From the NCBI GenBank assembly GCA_023227945.1, contig JALOCC010000044.1, positions 1 to 16,069 of the forward strand: DNA of 16,069 nucleotides. Reading direction: 5' to 3'. Of the stretch, positions 13,247-16,069 are shown piece after piece. Every line of letters starts with the position of its first letter. Positions within the stretch are counted from its first letter, which is position 1. The translations under genes were made by a program, and so were the position numbers. Source of the stretch: Candidatus Omnitrophota bacterium (lineage in GTDB: Bacteria; Omnitrophota; Gorgyraeia; Duberdicusellales; 4484-171). The notes beneath the pieces were generated by a model that saw only the letters and a list, made by a program, of their open reading frames with translations, was not told the DNA's origin and ran no database searches.

Positions 13247-14029
13247 TTATTTATCATAGCGGCCATCGCTATCATCACTGCTTGAACTTTTATGGCTGTT
13301 TTCTTCATCCCTTCTTCTATCTTCTAGGTTATCGTCTCCATAATCTAACCTGCGCTCATCAAGTGCATCGTTTAACGAATCGCCTTCACCATCATCGACA
13401 GAACTATTGTCTCTTAAGTCATCTACGTTACTTAAAAATTCTTCCCACTGTAATAAGTCTTCCTTAGAAAGAGCAAATTGCTCGCCTAGTGTTCCACCCT
13501 CACACGCCTTGACGCCAAAACCGCTTGTTAAACCCCGTTCCCCTGTAGTATCACCCTGGTTAGTAAGCCCTTGTACATATACATTATTTTCAAAGCATTT
13601 CACGTTGGCACAACCGGAAGAAAACTCAACGGACTCGCCTGTTCCTCTTACTCCGGCGATAGCGGTGGGTGTCCTTATTTCGAATTTTTCCACCTTGGCT
13701 ATATCTTCAATAAGAGAAAAAACCCTTCCTTTTGGAAGAGATATATCTACTGGCTTTAAATTCTCTAGTTTTATTTGAGAATTTTCTTTTATAGTTAAAA
13801 TATTTTTAAATTCTTCGTCAAAGGTAAGCGTGCATTCAGCGCTAACGCCGGTTTTAATTTCCGCCTGCTTATCAAGAAACGTATTTATTTTTGCCTTTTT
13901 CCATGCAGAATTTGCTTCTTTTTTTACCTGGACATCGCCCTTTGTTTCAATAATTTTTGCTGTTTGCGCAAATGCCGCCACAGAAAACATAAACAAAAAA
14001 AGCGCAAAGAATGCTATAATTTTCTTCAT
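13247..14029 (-). CDS. Secreted FecR-domain protein with acidic disordered tail
   Basis: This 260-residue protein has a clear signal peptide (AFA|QT, cleavage after about residue 21). The FecR domain covers about 22-185, with the hallmark segment FEIRTPTAIAGVRGTGE (116-132). It carries four cysteines (66, 140, 145 and 176), which could form disulfides in the periplasm. From about residue 200 the sequence is highly charged and Ser/Asp-rich with no predicted fold. No membrane helix follows the signal peptide, so it is periplasmic, unlike the FecR anti-sigma sensors of iron uptake, and no ECF sigma factor is nearby. A strong ribosome binding site (GGGGAGG) overlaps the end of mlaD. Neighbours suggest a link between the beta-barrel and the CHASE2 sensor. 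Confidence 0.85.
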   Translation of the reverse strand: MKKIIAFFALFLFMFSVAAFAQTAKIIETKGDVQVKKEANSAWKKAKINTFLDKQAEIKTGVSAECTLTFDEEFKNILTIKENSQIKLENLKPVDISLPKGRVFSLIEDIAKVEKFEIRTPTAIAGVRGTGESVEFSSGCANVKCFENNVYVQGLTNQGDTTGERGLTSGFGVKACEGGTLGEQFALSKEDLLQWEEFLSNVDDLRDNSSVDDGEGDSLNDALDERRLDYGDDNLEDRRRDEENSHKSSSSDDSDGRYDK

Positions 14030-14034
14030 ATCAA

Positions 14035-14643
14035 TTACCTCCCCTTTGGTTTGGATAAAAGTTTCCAGGGATTATTTTTTAAATCAGCAGTTAACTCTTC
14101 AACATTTTGGGATGTAGATTCGAGATTCTTGATGATAGAAGAAACTTTATCCTGATTACTGGTAACAGTGTAATTAAGGCTTGCTGAAAGTTTCTTAGCT
14201 TCTCCGGTTAAAGCTTCTGTCTCTTCCATAAGCGCATCTAAATCCATATATGGCTTACCTGTAACAGTGCTTTCAGGTTTCATGAAGCTGCCGCCGTGGG
14301 ACGCAATCTGTATATATTTTTCACCCATAAGCCCTAAAGTTTTTATGGAGATAACCGCACCCTCCCTTACCTTTGCCTGAACCGGAAGCCAGAGTTTTAA
14401 GGTAATTTTTGTATTATCGCTATCGTAGCTTACAATAATATCGTCAACTTTTCCAACCTCCAGGCCGTTTAACATAACCGGCGCTTTTTTAGTTAACCCG
14501 GCAATTTCATCGAATGTAGCGTACAAAAAATAACCGGGTTTTTTTATATCAACCTTGCCGGTCCTGAAAGTAATAAAAATAAGTACGCCGATTGAGGCTA
14601 ACACGAACAATCCCACTTTAAATTCGTTACCATATTTTTTCAT
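14035..14643 (-). CDS. mlaD: MlaD-type MCE-domain lipid-binding protein
   Basis: This 202-residue protein is anchored by one N-terminal membrane helix (about 9-27: VGLFVLASIGVLIFITF) and followed by a single MCE domain (about 36-125; VMLNGLEVGKV and LMGEKYIQI are typical). A C-terminal helical region (about 135-195) is predicted. In the Mla system such proteins form a hexameric ring that passes phospholipids between the inner-membrane ABC transporter and the periplasm. AAGGAG precedes ATG 14643. It is separated from mlaF by a 109-bp gap filled with an inverted repeat, and FecR follows at 5 bp. No mlaC or mlaB gene follows here. Confidence 0.9.
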   Translation of the reverse strand: MKKYGNEFKVGLFVLASIGVLIFITFRTGKVDIKKPGYFLYATFDEIAGLTKKAPVMLNGLEVGKVDDIIVSYDSDNTKITLKLWLPVQAKVREGAVISIKTLGLMGEKYIQIASHGGSFMKPESTVTGKPYMDLDALMEETEALTGEAKKLSASLNYTVTSNQDKVSSIIKNLESTSQNVEELTADLKNNPWKLLSKPKGR

Positions 14644-14658
14644 GTTACACTCCTTTCA

Positions 14659-14750
14659 TTACACAGATTAGCACAGATGGCACATCACAGATTACCGCAG
14701 ATAAATTTATCTGTGCACATCTGTGATTTATTATCTGTGGTCATCTGTGT
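14659..14750. repeat. ATCTGTG-word inverted repeat between mlaF and mlaD
   Basis: The left arm (ACACAGATTAGCACAGATG, CACATCACAGATTACCGCAG) faces a right arm (CTGTGCACATCTGTGATT, TATCTGTGGTCATCTGTGT) in inverted orientation with about 80 percent pairing. The centre contains a perfect 16-bp palindrome CAGATAAATTTATCTG (14698-14713). The block begins right after the mlaF stop codon and ends at the mlaD ribosome binding site, with CTAATCTGTGTAA at the mlaD-proximal end (14659-14671). Confidence 0.8.
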
Positions 14751-14752
14751 TT

Positions 14753-15565
14753 TTATAAGCCAAATATTTCTCCGATTCCTATATCTTCCTTAAAAAAATC
14801 AATCGGCCCGGTGGGCCTGCCGTTTATAAATTGCTGGATATAAGGATTTTGCGAGCTGCGCAATTCATCGGGTGTAGTAATGTCTATGATTCTACCCTTA
14901 TGAATCATTGCAACTCTATCTGCAATATTAAAAACACTTTGCATATCGTGGGTTATAACTACGGAAGTAATCAGGAGTTTTTCGCTAAGCTCTTTTATCA
15001 ACTTATCAATAACTCCGCCAACAACCGGATCAAGCCCGGAAGTCGGTTCATCGTAAAAAACTATATCCGGGTCAAGTGCAATTGCCCTTGCCAGGCCAAC
15101 ACGCTTACGCATGCCTCCTGAAATCTGGGAAGGATAATATTTCTCATAGCCGCGTAACCCCACCAATGAAAGTTTCATTTTTATAATTATATCTATAATT
15201 TCCTGCGCAAGGCTGGTGTGTTCTTTAAGCGGCAATGAAACATTTTCTTCAACCGTTAATGAATCAAGGAGCGCGGAATACTGAAAAAGCATCCCGAATG
15301 ATTTCCTGACTTCATCCAATTCTTCACCGCTAATTTTGGATATATCTTTGCCTTTAACAAAAATATTCCCCTCTTCGGGCTTAAGGATTCCGGTCATAAG
15401 CCGAAGAAGAGTGCTTTTACCCGAACCCGAGCAGCCCATGATAACGAAGGTTTCTCCGCGAAAAATATCAAAACTTACATTATCTATAGTCTTGTTTCCA
15501 TAGAAATATTTGGAAACATTTTTAAAGGAAATTATCGGCTCAGCTTTGGAATCTTTTTTTATCAT
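14753..15565 (-). CDS. mlaF: MlaF-type ABC transporter ATP-binding protein
   Basis: This is a 270-residue ABC ATPase with all nucleotide-binding motifs: Walker A GCSGSGKST (44-52), Q-loop Gln (95), signature SGGMRKRVGLA (149-159) and Walker B VFYDEPTSG (169-177), followed by the switch His in VITHD. The SGGMRKR signature is characteristic of the MlaF/Ttg2A lipid-transport group. The ATG at 15565 overlaps the mlaE stop codon as ATGA, showing translational coupling; an upstream in-frame ATG at 15601 would lie deep inside mlaE. The stop codon is followed immediately by the ATCTGTG inverted repeat. It powers lipid transport with MlaE and MlaD. Confidence 0.95.
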   Translation of the reverse strand: MIKKDSKAEPIISFKNVSKYFYGNKTIDNVSFDIFRGETFVIMGCSGSGKSTLLRLMTGILKPEEGNIFVKGKDISKISGEELDEVRKSFGMLFQYSALLDSLTVEENVSLPLKEHTSLAQEIIDIIIKMKLSLVGLRGYEKYYPSQISGGMRKRVGLARAIALDPDIVFYDEPTSGLDPVVGGVIDKLIKELSEKLLITSVVITHDMQSVFNIADRVAMIHKGRIIDITTPDELRSSQNPYIQQFINGRPTGPIDFFKEDIGIGEIFGL

Positions 15566-16069
15566 AGCTTGGAAAAATAAAATATGGATGTAACAATGCA
15601 ATCCGCAAGTATTATAAGTATAAAACTTATAACTACGCTTCTTGTCGTAGCCCTGCCTACACCTTCTGCCCCGCCTTTTGTATTTAGGCCCTCAAAACAG
15701 CCAATCAGCGCTATTATTATAGCAAACACAAAAGATTTGGTAATACCTGTATAAATATCCTTTATTTCAAGATATTTGAAAGTGGTTTGTATATATAAAT
15801 CTGGATTAATGTTTAAGCTATAGACCCCGACTAAATACCCACCTACCATTCCCGATAAATTCCCTAAAATTGTAAGGCAGGGTAACATAAAAAATAATGC
15901 AATAAACCGCGGAACTGCCAGGAACCTGACGGGATTTATTGCCATGGTATCAAGAGCCTCTATTTGTTCGCTGACTTTCATTGTGCCAAGTTCTGCTGCA
16001 AAAGCAGAACCAACGCGGCCGGCAACGACAAGGGCAGTAAGCACCGGGCCAAGTTCCCTGCATAAAGAA
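15562..16069 (-). CDS. mlaE: MlaE-type lipid ABC transporter permease, partial
   Basis: The C-terminal 168 or so residues of an MlaE/YrbE permease are present; the start is beyond the right edge. The translation enters at CRELGPVLTALVVAGRVGS and contains the family hallmark ELGTMKVSEQIEALDTM, followed by several hydrophobic membrane spans. An apparent start at 16044 is internal. It is the inner-membrane component of the lipid transporter with MlaF. Confidence 0.93.
   Translation of the reverse strand, partial: SLCRELGPVLTALVVAGRVGSAFAAELGTMKVSEQIEALDTMAINPVRFLAVPRFIALFFMLPCLTILGNLSGMVGGYLVGVYSLNINPDLYIQTTFKYLEIKDIYTGITKSFVFAIIIALIGCFEGLNTKGGAEGVGRATTRSVVISFILIILADCIVTSIFYFSKL

Noticed and set aside
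16042..16044. Start codon of mlaE at GTG 16044
   Set aside because: The reading frame and family similarity (CRELGPVLTAL) continue to the window edge, so this GTG encodes an internal valine.

Overview
This window is AT-rich DNA from a Gram-negative bacterium. It encodes an Mla-type lipid transporter, an outer-membrane beta-barrel and a periplasmic FecR protein. It also carries a dense set of O2- and peroxide-defence proteins typical of strict anaerobes: a flavodiiron protein, rubredoxin, a rubrerythrin-like ferritin and a thiol peroxidase. GTP-dependent PEP carboxykinase and purC are housekeeping genes. The gene set and the palindrome-filled intergenic gaps fit an uncultivated anaerobic lineage such as Omnitrophota, but no rRNA or marker gene is present, so this placement is a guess.

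Layout, left to right. All genes are on the minus strand except one. (1) 1-2194: partial purC and pckG, 1 bp apart. (2) 2207-2548: a gene-free gap with GC-rich hairpins and a 130-bp element bounded by inverted repeats. (3) 2549-9084: a redox-defence island. In transcription order it holds a thiol peroxidase fused to a pterin-4a-carbinolamine dehydratase, a DHH/NrnA phosphoesterase, rubredoxin, a flavodiiron protein, a rubrerythrin-like ferritin, a glutaredoxin-like protein, an FmdB zinc ribbon, a thioredoxin-reductase-like flavoprotein and a split-barrel flavin-binding protein. (4) 9085-9360: a divergent promoter region. (5) 9361-10227: the only plus-strand gene, a radical SAM protein that is probably read from a leaderless mRNA. 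(6) 10222-16069: a second minus-strand operon with mlaE (partial), mlaF, mlaD, a FecR-domain secreted protein, an outer-membrane beta-barrel and an inner-membrane CHASE2-SpoIIE phosphatase.

How the genes work together. The island can plausibly pass electrons from flavoprotein to rubredoxin to the flavodiiron protein, which reduces O2 or NO to harmless products. The peroxidase and ferritin-like protein would remove peroxide, and the TrxR-like protein with the glutaredoxin-like protein would restore thiols. The second operon combines a lipid ABC transporter of the inner membrane with a possible sensing chain across the envelope: beta-barrel, FecR, CHASE2 sensor and cytoplasmic PP2C-type phosphatase output.

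The most unusual non-coding feature is that almost every gap in the island, and one gap in the mla operon, is filled by a long imperfect inverted repeat made of reiterated 7-9 bp words. The word differs from gap to gap. These repeats often start at the stop codon of one gene and end at the ribosome binding site of the next.
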